From: JACOTV01 sp964579395
GTDB taxonomy: Bacteria > Patescibacteriota > Microgenomatia > UBA1406 > GWC2-37-13
NCBI GenBank assembly: GCA_964579395.1
Contig: CAZOFT010000007.1
Coordinates: forward strand, 17,415-81,414
DNA: 64,000 nucleotides
Reading direction: 5' to 3'
Positions 49,611 through 58,916 of the stretch are shown here, piece by piece. How positions within the stretch are numbered: the stretch's first letter is position 1; each line of letters starts with the position of its first letter. The notes under the pieces were generated by a model. The model did not search any database and had not been told where the DNA came from. It saw only the letters and a program-made list of their open reading frames with translations. Both the position numbers and the translations under genes were made by a program.

Positions 49611-49646
49611 AAACTATAAAGCGTAAGAGTGTGAGTTATAGTTTTT
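49611..49646 (+). terminator. Weak intrinsic terminator
   Basis: AAACTATAA (49611-49619) and TTATAGTTT (49636-49644) form a 9-bp stem directly after the stop codon, followed by T's. The stem is AT-rich, so efficiency may be modest. Confidence 0.5.
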
Positions 49647-49670
49647 GTGCGTAATTTTTATCTTATAGTA

Positions 49671-49697
49671 TTGACATAGGGTATAAAATGATATAAT
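49671..49697 (+). promoter_or_regulatory. Promoter of the giant tail-anchored protein gene
   Basis: -35 TTGACA (49671-49676), 15-base spacer, -10 TATAAT (49692-49697), only 5 bases before ATG 49703. The spacer is short, but both hexamers are perfect. It predicts a leaderless mRNA. Confidence 0.55.
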
Positions 49698-49702
49698 TAG
49701 GT

Positions 49703-52700
49703 ATGTCACCTGAAACTACAAGCACCGGCCGCAGAGACTTTGTTCAGGCTGTCGCAGAAAAAGTGCGACGCGACATATCTTCAATGGGTCCAAAAGAAGC
49801 GCCCACAGCTCCTCCAGAACCCAAAGTCGCCGAAGGCACTGTAGACTTGGCTGAACACTCAAAGAAAATGGCAGATCATCGCGAGGCGATGAAGGCTCAT
49901 GATGAAAAACAGCGTGAGTATGATGAGGCACAAACAAAGCGTGAAGAAACAGGGAATGAGTACAAGAACCGATTTCAAAAGGCGCAAAAAGATGTTGAGC
50001 GACTGGAACAGGAGCGCAGCGAACTCAATCCACGCGATCGCGAACAAGCAGCCCGATATTCAGAAGAGCTGGGCGCTGTAGCTGAGACGACCGTAAAGTA
50101 CCTGGTTGGTGTCCAGGAGGGCATCATCACGCTTGATCATATCACTGATCCTGAAGTGCGCTCCTTTGCTGAGCGCGCAGTCAAGAATATTGCAGAAAAA
50201 GCACTGAAGGTTGCTGATCCCAGCACTGTGCTGGAGTCATACAAAATCATCCAGCAGCTCTCCGGCGGCGATTTAAACATGGAGGCCTTGCAGGAGTTGT
50301 ACGGTGCATTTCGCGACACCGCCGGAAGAGTCAATCGCACGGCAATCGCCGACTTGTCGGCCGCACTCATGAACACCTTTGATCAAACAGAGGAAGAAGA
50401 GCTGCAGTCAGTATTTGAAACCGGTACGGAAAAAGGAGACTTTCTGAATGAGGTGCGAGAGAAATTTCTGGCTGAAGCACCGGATACCCGAGCCGCTGAT
50501 GCACTTGCGGAATTTGAAGCATCAGCCAGTGCTGCTGAGCAGATCAGATTAACCGGTCGAGCGAGTGAGGGGGAAGCTGCTGCGCTTCGGCATGGTACAG
50601 AAGCCATTTTTAAAGCAATCAAGACAAACGCGCTTGATCCAAAAGAAGTGTATGGCGGTAATTTGAAAATGGATGGATTTGTGCACGAAGTGATAGGTAA
50701 GCTTGATGGGATGCATGTTGCAGATAATGCGCTGTTTGCCGCTCAGCTGTATCCCGCCATCCAATCTCTTATCGATGGCACCGTCACTCTGCAGGGGTTG
50801 GAGCGAGTGTTTGATAAATTTGCCCGCCAATGGGGGCTCGAAGACGAAAATGCAACGCTGGAGCTGAGAAAAGTTTTCGCCACAGCTTCGGCCGGACTCA
50901 AGGGAAATCACGAGCATGACGATGAACTGCGCGCTGCCAAAGAACGTTTTTTTGGTGAAGCACTGACTGATGATACAATTGAGGATCGCATAGAAAAGGC
51001 ATTTGATCCTGAGGCAGTAAGCCCGTATTCACAACTTGAGCAAAAGTACGGGAAGATCATGGAAGTGTATACCGACGTCAAAGATAAAAAGCTTCTGCGC
51101 GCCATATTTGATGCTGATGAATATTTGGAAACATATCTTGAGGACGCGTTGGGGCAAGTTGAAGTAGACCAAGACAAAGTCGAAAAACGACTCAAGAAGC
51201 AGTTAGGTATTGCAGACGGTGAAGACCTTCCTGACAATGTGCTTCAAAAAGAGTTACGCACTGAAGCAACGAAGAAATTGTCTTTGGACTTTAAAGATGA
51301 GGTGGCGCTTCTTTTTGGAAAGCTGTTTAAGACCGTCGATGAAGAAGCACCGGCTACGTATTGGAGTGAGGCAGTGCAGCAAGGAGACATGTGGACCCAG
51401 ACGGCGAATCTTGCTGCTACATTCACCAAGTCTCTGGAGCGGGTGCGCGACTTGAAGTTTAAGGAAGGATCGATCGTGCATGAACTCGTATGGACGCGCC
51501 GTGGTGAGGAGTACCGCCGCGCCCAAAATGTGGAGAATGCGAGTGCCGGTGCAGATGAAATGGTACGATACTCCTCCACATACAAACGTGATATAAAACT
51601 TCATGATTGGCACGAATACATGCTTTTGGTGTCAAAAGGTGTGGCCGCTATGGAGGGCATCAAGCGCTATGTACATGATGCTCGTGCAACCCAGTATAAC
51701 CCAGCCCCTGAAGGTGGGCATTTGGGTCAACTCAAAGGCTTTGCCGATTCACATATGAGCAGCTTGGACTTTGATTCATTTTATGAGATGCCTGACAACT
51801 CATATATGATGGAGAGCGCACAGTTGTGGGAAGCAATGTCTCGTATTCAACTGGCCGAATCTAACTGGGTCATCCCGTCAAGTGGTGATATTGATCATGA
51901 ATCAGGAGTCCCATTTTCTGACAAACTCACCTTGCAGTATATGCGAAAATACGAAGGTGAGCTGGAGGAGTGGCGTATAAGACAGGCAGCATCTCTGGGT
52001 GCAGGTCATCATTTTACCGGCATGTCGTTGTCTGGGCTTATGGCGGCATGGGCAGATGCACCACAAAACCTAGAAGGCAGCAATCTATATCGTTCATACG
52101 GAGTGCGTGACGCAGAGGCATTTGCAGAAATAAATCCCATGAGACATATTTTATGGCGGTTTCGCTCATCGGGTATGAACACAAGCGTTATGTTTACGCC
52201 GATCGGACGAATTCAAGCAGATGGAAGCATACAGTGGGGCGAGATAATGGATACCGATGAAAACGGGAAAAAAGTGTTCAGTTATGAGAAGTTACAGGAA
52301 GCAGAAAAACGCTTTACAGCTGCCACAACTAAAGGAAAAGATAGGCAAGATGTCGGAGTAATACGGGTTGTTGATATTATGAATCCTGGAAAGTTGGGTG
52401 ACGCGCTCTATCGCGGCGGATGGCGTGATGTTGCTTCCTTGGATCACTGGTATGTTGACCGGTCAAACCCTGAAGCTGGTGAGCGGAAGCTCGACACCTT
52501 AGAAAAATTTAAGGCAAATGAGCACGTGGGTACTGAGTATGTGAAGAAATTCTTAGCAGGAATAGGTGAGGCTGATATTTTTGAAGTGAGCGGTGAAGTT
52601 GAAAAAAGAGAAGGGGTTAAATGCGTTCGCCGTGAGCATCTGAATGGAGCAAAAGAAGTTGAGAGTCGCCGTAACCTTGTGAAGTATGTTGCTGAGCGTT

Positions 52701-54349
52701 ATTTTAGAGATGAGTACGAGTTTAAGGAAGGGAAAACAGGTCCTGATAATGAGAAGCAAACATGGGAAGAATATGTAAATGGAATGTTTAATGCGCTTGA
52801 GCATGGTAGTGCAGCGGATCATGCGAGATGGGCAGAAAATAAATCAACAAACAAGCGAACGAACAAAAAGCCACAGGCAGATACCGCAAAGCAACTAAAA
52901 GACCGATATAAAGCTTGGGGGATGCAAGCTGCTTCACGAGCCATGATGCTACAGGATCCTACCTTGTTTCTCACCGTTGAGCGCAATAATGAAGTGCACG
53001 GACGAAGTCGTTCATGGGATCAAGTAAAACAACTTACGTTGCAAAGTTATACTGATGAGTATGCGCGTGCTTCAAGCGAATTCGAGACGCGTAAGAAGGA
53101 GATTAATGCGTCTAAAGTAGATAGCTCAGAAAAAGACAAGCAATTGAAAAAGGCACAAGAAGAACGTAGTGAAAAACTGCAACGTCTATGCAGTAATGAC
53201 GAGTATCGTCAAGCAGTAGAGGATTTGGCGGCAGTAAGCGCAGGTGTGCTACGAGAGTGTCGTGATGAAAAATGGAAGCAACTCGATGCTGGAGGCGTGT
53301 GGGTTGATCAAATTAATCTGAATAAGGACGATTTTGTGAACGAGGAAAAAATTCGCACTCATCTGCAGCAAATGCAAGATAAGGGTGTGTTGGGTGGCGA
53401 TGAGGAGGCTGCAGCGCGTATTGATCGTGTGATTCGTGTATTTCATGCCAATCGTCAATTCTCCTATAGTGAGCGATCGGTTACCGGATCTCAGATTATC
53501 AACGATGCCGGGGTAAACTCTAGCTTTATTGACGCAATGGGTTTCAAGCTTGGTCTCGACTGGCCAATAGGATTTCATCGAGCTATAGCTGGTGGAAGTG
53601 TGGATTTTCGTGCGCTTGCCCTCCGAGAAGGCGGTTCGCGTATGCCGGCGCGTGTCTTGGGGGATGCTTCAGCGCTTGGTCAGGGAGTTGCAAAGAAGCT
53701 AGAAGGATATGTGGGCAAGTTAGTTGAAATTGCTGGTTTGGAAGATCGTGCTGAAGGGAATGCTGAACTTGCAAACATTATGCATGAGGCAAAGGGTACA
53801 ATGAACGGCATCCATGGTACGAAAGATGCATATGAGATTACTGCGGCAATGATGACGCCGATGGCCGTACGTATGTTTCGAGCAGATAGTGACCCAAGGC
53901 ATATAGTTCGCGCAGGGTATGGACGGTTGCGTGAAAGCTTGGGTGATAAGGGTAATAAGTATGTGGGGAAATACCGATCTCTTTCAGAGGCAATAAAAGG
54001 TGTGAGTAACTGGCATGGTGCACGAGTGGATAAACCAGAAGATACGCGTGCAATGCTGGAATCGTTTGCAGATCCAAAACTAGGCTTAATTCCCCAGTCA
54101 TCATATGATAGTGCTGTGCAGGCTAAGTATGAGTATGATGAGGTGAATGATAAAGTGCGTAGAGAAGCGAGCTTTAATAGCCTCACACTCAATGATGTTG
54201 CAGAGAAGGCCAAGGCACGACGCCAGGATGTGCTGAAAAAGTGGGCAAAGATGGCTCCACTATATCTGGCTGCCGGTGGAACCTTTGCCATACTGGCCAC
54301 GCTCATTCGTGGAATCAAAAAAGAACTCTCAGGAGAGAATAGACGGTAG
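49703..54349 (+). CDS. Giant (1548 aa) tail-anchored helical protein, unknown
   Basis: The largest gene in the window. There is no signal peptide. Residues about 50-130 are a charged coiled coil (KMADHREAMKAHDEKQREYD). The next about 1350 residues are mainly helical and acidic, nearly without cysteine, and match no family I know. One hydrophobic helix lies near the C-terminus (APLYLAAGGTFAILATLI) followed by RGIKKELSGENRR, so the bulk should sit in the cytoplasm against the membrane. Its neighbours are the Cys-rich pilin-like protein and, on the opposite strand, the TrbL/VirB6-like gene, which suggests a shared machine. Confidence 0.8.
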   Translation: MSPETTSTGRRDFVQAVAEKVRRDISSMGPKEAPTAPPEPKVAEGTVDLAEHSKKMADHREAMKAHDEKQREYDEAQTKREETGNEYKNRFQKAQKDVERLEQERSELNPRDREQAARYSEELGAVAETTVKYLVGVQEGIITLDHITDPEVRSFAERAVKNIAEKALKVADPSTVLESYKIIQQLSGGDLNMEALQELYGAFRDTAGRVNRTAIADLSAALMNTFDQTEEEELQSVFETGTEKGDFLNEVREKFLAEAPDTRAADALAEFEASASAAEQIRLTGRASEGEAAALRHGTEAIFKAIKTNALDPKEVYGGNLKMDGFVHEVIGKLDGMHVADNALFAAQLYPAIQSLIDGTVTLQGLERVFDKFARQWGLEDENATLELRKVFATASAGLKGNHEHDDELRAAKERFFGEALTDDTIEDRIEKAFDPEAVSPYSQLEQKYGKIMEVYTDVKDKKLLRAIFDADEYLETYLEDALGQVEVDQDKVEKRLKKQLGIADGEDLPDNVLQKELRTEATKKLSLDFKDEVALLFGKLFKTVDEEAPATYWSEAVQQGDMWTQTANLAATFTKSLERVRDLKFKEGSIVHELVWTRRGEEYRRAQNVENASAGADEMVRYSSTYKRDIKLHDWHEYMLLVSKGVAAMEGIKRYVHDARATQYNPAPEGGHLGQLKGFADSHMSSLDFDSFYEMPDNSYMMESAQLWEAMSRIQLAESNWVIPSSGDIDHESGVPFSDKLTLQYMRKYEGELEEWRIRQAASLGAGHHFTGMSLSGLMAAWADAPQNLEGSNLYRSYGVRDAEAFAEINPMRHILWRFRSSGMNTSVMFTPIGRIQADGSIQWGEIMDTDENGKKVFSYEKLQEAEKRFTAATTKGKDRQDVGVIRVVDIMNPGKLGDALYRGGWRDVASLDHWYVDRSNPEAGERKLDTLEKFKANEHVGTEYVKKFLAGIGEADIFEVSGEVEKREGVKCVRREHLNGAKEVESRRNLVKYVAERYFRDEYEFKEGKTGPDNEKQTWEEYVNGMFNALEHGSAADHARWAENKSTNKRTNKKPQADTAKQLKDRYKAWGMQAASRAMMLQDPTLFLTVERNNEVHGRSRSWDQVKQLTLQSYTDEYARASSEFETRKKEINASKVDSSEKDKQLKKAQEERSEKLQRLCSNDEYRQAVEDLAAVSAGVLRECRDEKWKQLDAGGVWVDQINLNKDDFVNEEKIRTHLQQMQDKGVLGGDEEAAARIDRVIRVFHANRQFSYSERSVTGSQIINDAGVNSSFIDAMGFKLGLDWPIGFHRAIAGGSVDFRALALREGGSRMPARVLGDASALGQGVAKKLEGYVGKLVEIAGLEDRAEGNAELANIMHEAKGTMNGIHGTKDAYEITAAMMTPMAVRMFRADSDPRHIVRAGYGRLRESLGDKGNKYVGKYRSLSEAIKGVSNWHGARVDKPEDTRAMLESFADPKLGLIPQSSYDSAVQAKYEYDEVNDKVRREASFNSLTLNDVAEKAKARRQDVLKKWAKMAPLYLAAGGTFAILATLIRGIKKELSGENRR

Positions 54350-54441
54350 CTGCATCGATATCCTCCCCCATCTTATTTTTGTATATGTTACGAGGTAATC
54401 TGTCTGGTTTTTCTGTGAAGAGAGTGTGTTGGGAGACGATG

Positions 54442-56115
54442 TTACTTTTTGTCACCGCCGACAATTCTACCTATGACGGGAGCGCTTCCCAATCTGTTTT
54501 GTAGAACATCTTTAACGCGTGGTCCAAGCATATATTGGGTCAAGTAGTGGGATACTCCACTCATTTGAGATCCGACAACTCCGCCGCCAACTGCTGCTGC
54601 TCCAAAGAGGGTGCCCAGTCCAAAGTTGATTGGGGATTGGCGACCGCCATTGATCTTCATGCGGACAAACTTCACGATGTCAGGAACCTGAAATAGCAAG
54701 ACAAACGAGATAATTATTCCAAACGGCTCAGGTGAGATGCCTGAGACAAATGGCGGCGTCCAGATAGATCCGCTGGTTGAAGTAGTTACTACTTTATATA
54801 TGAGTTTTCCGACCAGCATCACAAATACGGTAATCGGATACACACTCAATTCTCCGGCCAATCCACGAAGCCATGCGCTAAAGGCATTATTACCGGGGAT
54901 AATGTTTAAGAGAATGTACATTGGCGCAAATATCACATACAAAAGAATCTTAATATATGCTTGAAACAACAAGATGTACATGCGTGCGAACAGAATGAGT
55001 AGAGTAAAAAACATGAAAAGTGCCATTATGAGTCCGCCACCCCACGTAAACGCGAAAAGTAGGCCAATCATAAAAAGTGCCGGATACAAAAGGAGCTTTC
55101 CCGCACCTTCTGGGAATTCGCCAAGCGTTGTTCCTAAGAAACTCAGTCCATTAAACATTTTAAGAAGTGATTCACCTACAACACCAACCAAGAGCGATGT
55201 GCCACCCACACTCATAATTGCAGCCGATATGACACGAATACTGCTGCCTAATATCGCGGGAAGTACATCAAAAATAGCTTCTCCTACTTTGTAAAATTGT
55301 ATGAGTCCGAACATCCATGGGATGTTGTTCACATTCCACATGCCGTCGATAAGCTCACCACCTCGAGCATTGAGATACCGTACGTGCTCGATTTGAGGAC
55401 TGATTGATCCTGAGGGATCAGCGCGTGCAATGACCGAAATGCCGGTGAGCATGATAAAGTACATGATATCGATCATAAACCCGGCGATTGCAAAGGAAAA
55501 TGTGACAAGTAACATACTTACAAAAATGCGAGGCAGAGAGTTCTCCAAGGTGATTGATACTTGCGGATTAATACGTAGGCGAAACATAACCATGAATCCT
55601 ATGGTGACAATCCCCAACACCATCAGCGTAAATGCAATATTTCTAAAGGCGAGCCAGATGCTGGCAAATGGTTGCATTTTAGTGAATCCGATTCCTTGAG
55701 CTGCGTATGTTTGTGGAACAAGATTTGCTTTTTCAAGTTGGTGCATGGTCCAATATACACCCGATGCTGGCGGATTGACGAGCGGATAGGCAAGAAGATC
55801 AGTGGCCTTTCCGATCAGGCTTTCTGAGAAATGGTTTGAGCTGGGTGTGTCGCCACATTGACTACCGGTCATTAGGCAGTTCATGGCATTGTTAGCGGTG
55901 ACAAAGAGTTCACCTTCAGGCAGCGATTTCGCATTTTCTGCTACCGTATGCTGAGAGCGCGCTTGGGTTTGTTGAATCAACTGTTCATCAGTTGGTAGTG
56001 CTGTGGGTTTCTGATTTGTGCTATGCGCATACGCACTAACAATGACAAAATAAACAAGAAGAATAATGGTCACAGCTCGGATGCTATTTCCCAGCTGTTG
56101 TACCTTGCTGCGCAT
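54442..56115 (-). CDS. TrbL/VirB6-like polytopic membrane protein
   Basis: 557 residues. A signal anchor (about 12-30) precedes an external segment and then about eight helices, including long hydrophobic runs (LLFAFTWGGGLIMALFMFFT, LLYVIFAPMYILLNIIPGNN). The AFSAWLRGLAGELSVYPITV loop and general form match CPR TrbL/VirB6-type inner-membrane channel proteins of type IV secretion. The Gly/Val-rich C-terminus ends in the cytoplasm. It is the last gene of the minus-strand operon holding the three peptidoglycan hydrolases but also has its own promoter. Confidence 0.72.
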   Translation of the reverse strand: MRSKVQQLGNSIRAVTIILLVYFVIVSAYAHSTNQKPTALPTDEQLIQQTQARSQHTVAENAKSLPEGELFVTANNAMNCLMTGSQCGDTPSSNHFSESLIGKATDLLAYPLVNPPASGVYWTMHQLEKANLVPQTYAAQGIGFTKMQPFASIWLAFRNIAFTLMVLGIVTIGFMVMFRLRINPQVSITLENSLPRIFVSMLLVTFSFAIAGFMIDIMYFIMLTGISVIARADPSGSISPQIEHVRYLNARGGELIDGMWNVNNIPWMFGLIQFYKVGEAIFDVLPAILGSSIRVISAAIMSVGGTSLLVGVVGESLLKMFNGLSFLGTTLGEFPEGAGKLLLYPALFMIGLLFAFTWGGGLIMALFMFFTLLILFARMYILLFQAYIKILLYVIFAPMYILLNIIPGNNAFSAWLRGLAGELSVYPITVFVMLVGKLIYKVVTTSTSGSIWTPPFVSGISPEPFGIIISFVLLFQVPDIVKFVRMKINGGRQSPINFGLGTLFGAAAVGGGVVGSQMSGVSHYLTQYMLGPRVKDVLQNRLGSAPVIGRIVGGDKK

Positions 56116-56120
56116 AGTTT

Positions 56121-56150
56121 ATTGTAGTGTAAAAACGTGGTAAATGTCAA
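56121..56150 (-). promoter_or_regulatory. Promoter TTGACA-18-TACAAT, TrbL/VirB6-like gene
   Basis: Minus strand: TTGACA (56150-56145), 18-base spacer, TACAAT (56126-56121), 5 bases before ATG 56115. It predicts a leaderless mRNA. Confidence 0.65.
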
Positions 56151-56190
56151 TGAAACAATTGTGTTTGATGGCCCATTCTGATGTCCGATT

Positions 56191-56718
56191 TTAAAACGCC
56201 CCGTTTTGCGTACTATCTTTTTTATCATATCGCTCATTTGCGTTATTCAGCATTTGTTCGCGAGATGCTTCCTCAAGTTCCGCTATAGCTATCGACAATG
56301 GTTTCTCCGTATAGATAATGAGCTTGTATGAAGGTGGTGTGGACAAAAGTGCTTGTGCGCCGTGGCTTCTCAAATATTCTTGAAAGGCTTCCGAAGCGTT
56401 TCCGTTTTTTTTACGCAAAATAAATTTGTGCAAAATATCAGAGTAGCCAAGTTCAAAATCCGGTCTGACCACATACGGGTCAATAACTTCTTTTCGTATG
56501 ACTTCAATCGCTTCGTTCTCGCGGGCAGTTAAAACGCGAACGGGCTTGATATCTTCTTCGGGAATAGGTGAAGGTTGGGTGATTGGTTGAGCTGGAGCAG
56601 CCTCGTAGCTACTGATGTCTAAGGGCTTTGGGCCTTGGGGGTTGCGCAGACTAAGCACAATAGTTGCGACCACAATGATCGCAAGAACGATACCAGCGAG
56701 AATAATATATTTTTTCAT
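56191..56718 (-). CDS. Single-pass partner protein of hydrolase module, copy 3
   Basis: 175 residues. N-terminal helix (IILAGIVLAIIVVATIVLSL), Pro-rich linker (PAQPITQPSPIPEED), then a domain whose core RPDFELGYSDILHKFILRKK followed by GNASEAFQEYLRSH aligns with the two other partner proteins (STDVDVVYDRQLDVVLVSFK..., TDDVEIVYSPLIKKYFIHRK...). The family is not recognised. It follows the SLT-type hydrolase by 12 bases. Confidence 0.68.
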   Translation of the reverse strand: MKKYIILAGIVLAIIVVATIVLSLRNPQGPKPLDISSYEAAPAQPITQPSPIPEEDIKPVRVLTARENEAIEVIRKEVIDPYVVRPDFELGYSDILHKFILRKKNGNASEAFQEYLRSHGAQALLSTPPSYKLIIYTEKPLSIAIAELEEASREQMLNNANERYDKKDSTQNGAF

Positions 56719-56730
56719 ATCAATACAAGA

Positions 56731-57630
56731 TTAGCATGGGGTTGGCTTTTGACCGGTGCTCTCACCTGCATCATAATTGCCATCAACATAAAAATACCAC
56801 ATGGTTCGCAGCTTCTGTAAGGCGTAGCTTGATGGTGTGCCGCCACACCCTTGTTGATAACATACTGCTGCGCGTTTCACTTCTTCACAAGTCCACTGCG
56901 TTTTATCGGCTGGCTCTGCATCTTCTGAAAATTTCAAAGCTGCAGCGTATATGGCGTCAACCATGTTTTCGATATTCAGTGTCTGGCGATTAAGGCCGCT
57001 TATCTGGTTGGCGCGATTGGCATAATAGAGAAAATTATCGACACCATTAAATTGTGCTGGGCCAGCACCTGCATTTGCCGTGTCGTTGTAGCAATGAGAA
57101 ACCCACTGACTACCACTTGCCGGAATACCGGCTCCCTCGGCTGACCATGCCAGAATCTCCGCATCCGATGCGCCGAATTTGCCGCCACACTCAGTGCGCA
57201 TGGCGCCTTCAAGAAGCTTTGGTGGAATGCCAAAGATGGACGCTGCATTGTTGATTATATTAAAAATCTCCACCCCACCATCGCCTTCGCGCGGTACCGC
57301 AAGTTGCGCATATTGATAGGTGCCGGTTCCGGGATTTACGCTGCCACCGGGCACGGTGCCGGTGCCTCCTGTTGTTGCGCCGCTTGTGTCGGCGTCAGGA
57401 ATATTGTCATCCTCAAATGAGCTAATCAGATTGGGGAGTATGTGTATGAAATTGGGAGAATTAGTTCCGGCATCATTTGCTGCAAGCACCGTGTTCGATT
57501 GGCGGGTAAGCTGTAGGTAATAGTTGCGAAACGGCTTGGTGACTGCCCCTTCTGTGAGGTTGTTGATTGTAAGTATCAAAAACAAAACAGCCAGACAACC
57601 TTCAATGATTAGGGTGTAGGATCGTTTCAT
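56731..57630 (-). CDS. Anchored lysozyme/SLT-like peptidoglycan hydrolase, module copy 3
   Basis: 299 residues. N-terminal helix (LIIEGCLAVLFLILTINNLT), the shared segment FIHILPNLIS-SFED-PDADT (about 61-82), a Gly/Thr-rich linker, then a lysozyme-like domain. FGIPPKLLEGAMRTECGG carries the catalytic Glu, followed by GAGPAQFNGVDNFLYYANR. Cysteine pairs in the C-terminal half suggest disulfides outside the cell. It should cut glycan strands. VirB1-type transglycosylases do this for type IV secretion. Confidence 0.8.
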   Translation of the reverse strand: MKRSYTLIIEGCLAVLFLILTINNLTEGAVTKPFRNYYLQLTRQSNTVLAANDAGTNSPNFIHILPNLISSFEDDNIPDADTSGATTGGTGTVPGGSVNPGTGTYQYAQLAVPREGDGGVEIFNIINNAASIFGIPPKLLEGAMRTECGGKFGASDAEILAWSAEGAGIPASGSQWVSHCYNDTANAGAGPAQFNGVDNFLYYANRANQISGLNRQTLNIENMVDAIYAAALKFSEDAEPADKTQWTCEEVKRAAVCYQQGCGGTPSSYALQKLRTMWYFYVDGNYDAGESTGQKPTPC

Positions 57631-57650
57631 ACTAATAGGGTAATTATAGC

Positions 57651-58112
57651 CTATATGTCAAGCTGTTGGGTGTCGGGATGATCTGGAAACAGACGACGTT
57701 CTTCTTTGAGCATGTACTGCAATGCATCCTCCTCAACATATTGCACCATGGTCGGGTCGTACAAGATGCCCGTTATTTCATTGCGGGTGAAAAAATCCTG
57801 TATGGTCGTATCCGCGTTGGCCGTTTTTCTATGTATAAAGTACTTTTTGATGAGAGGAGAATATACGATCTCAACATCATCGGTGAGAATAGGTGTTTGT
57901 TCCCTCATGATGGCCTCAAGTTTTTTTTGCACCTGGGTGTCACCGATATTGATGCGGGGCGCCACGCTGGGCTTTGGGGCAAACAGATTGCCACCCTCAC
58001 TCCCGCCTGATATGGCAGTCTGAGACCCGCGGGAAAACAATAGAATAAGAATGGTGAGTGCAACAACTATGCCGAAAGCGGCCAGTACCAGCATGCGCAT
58101 GCGAGAGTTCAT
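57651..58112 (-). CDS. Single-pass partner protein of hydrolase module, copy 2
   Basis: 153 residues. N-terminal helix (LVLAAFGIVVALTILILLFS), a linker, then the shared core ILTDDVEIVYSPLIKKYFIH-RKTANADTTIQDFFTRNEI. Similarity to copies 1 and 3 is weak but ordered: an acidic stretch, a VY/GY, a short strand ending in K, then N/A-rich helix. It lies 15 bases after the M15 hydrolase stop. Function is unknown. It may control or localise the hydrolase encoded beside it. Confidence 0.68.
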   Translation of the reverse strand: MNSRMRMLVLAAFGIVVALTILILLFSRGSQTAISGGSEGGNLFAPKPSVAPRINIGDTQVQKKLEAIMREQTPILTDDVEIVYSPLIKKYFIHRKTANADTTIQDFFTRNEITGILYDPTMVQYVEEDALQYMLKEERRLFPDHPDTQQLDI

Positions 58113-58127
58113 ACTACCTATTGTATA

Positions 58128-58868
58128 TTAATGGCCGTCGACCGACCAATGCCAGGATTCGCTGGGCAAATTGTAAAATCCGTATGTCGCTGCGTTGGCA
58201 GAAAGCCACGCGAAACAGTCATCGTAGCTTCGTACTGTGTCGCCGGTGTTGTCGCATACAAAGTCAATCGCAAGACCGCGCTCATGGTTGGAAGTGCCGG
58301 GGATCGCGGTCGGAGGGCTGCATTGCCCTGATGGCATCTGATAAATAGCATAATTTGAAGTGCCGCAATTTTGTTTGCGCAGATCAATCTGTGTCTGCGG
58401 ATCGCGCCACCCCCATCCACTCAGGTTTACGCCGGCGCTTCGTGCGGCAGAAAGCATGGAATTGACTGTTCCTGCAATTGACTGATGTACTTCAATACCC
58501 TGCACGTCGACCACCTGGCTCGCATCTACAGTGCCTGTGGGCAATGATCCCGTGTCTGATATGGGTGAGCCGCCACCGCCGCCGGTTGTGGGATTGTTGG
58601 TTCCTCCACCCGTACCAGCACTGCTTGTCGTGTCTGCCTCTGGTACCCCATCATCCTCAAATGCACTGATGAGTGCCGGCAATAGATGAATAAAGTTTTG
58701 TGGTGGTGTGCCGGTCTGCGCAGCTAAAACAGGCTTGCTTTTGTATGCGAGCCACTGATTACGCACTGGTTTCAGAAGTGCACCGCCGGATACTATGTTT
58801 AAAACAAACAAGAGCCCGACTGCACTGACAAGGACGGTCAGTGCAAATGTTTTATTTTCAGGCTTCAT
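58128..58868 (-). CDS. Anchored M15/VanY-like D,D-carboxypeptidase, module copy 2
   Basis: 246 residues. N-terminal helix (LTVLVSAVGLLFVLNIVSGG), the shared FIHLLPALIS-AFEDDGVPEADT segment, a Gly-rich linker, then an M15B domain: LSGWGWRDPQTQIDLRKQ, GTSNHERGLAIDFVCDN (zinc His and Asp) and SESWHWSVDGH (second zinc His). Two further Cys pairs are present. It would trim or cut D-Ala ends of stem peptides. A separate catalytic class from its two neighbours despite the common N-terminus. Confidence 0.88.
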   Translation of the reverse strand: MKPENKTFALTVLVSAVGLLFVLNIVSGGALLKPVRNQWLAYKSKPVLAAQTGTPPQNFIHLLPALISAFEDDGVPEADTTSSAGTGGGTNNPTTGGGGGSPISDTGSLPTGTVDASQVVDVQGIEVHQSIAGTVNSMLSAARSAGVNLSGWGWRDPQTQIDLRKQNCGTSNYAIYQMPSGQCSPPTAIPGTSNHERGLAIDFVCDNTGDTVRSYDDCFAWLSANAATYGFYNLPSESWHWSVDGH

Positions 58869-58916
58869 GCTAGGCGGCGTGCAATTTTCATCGGCAAGGA
58901 ATGTTGAAGTGTCACA

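Noticed and set aside
53680..54318. 212-aa open frame on the minus strand
   Set aside because: Antisense to the giant protein gene, whose frame stays open and ends in a sensible membrane helix.
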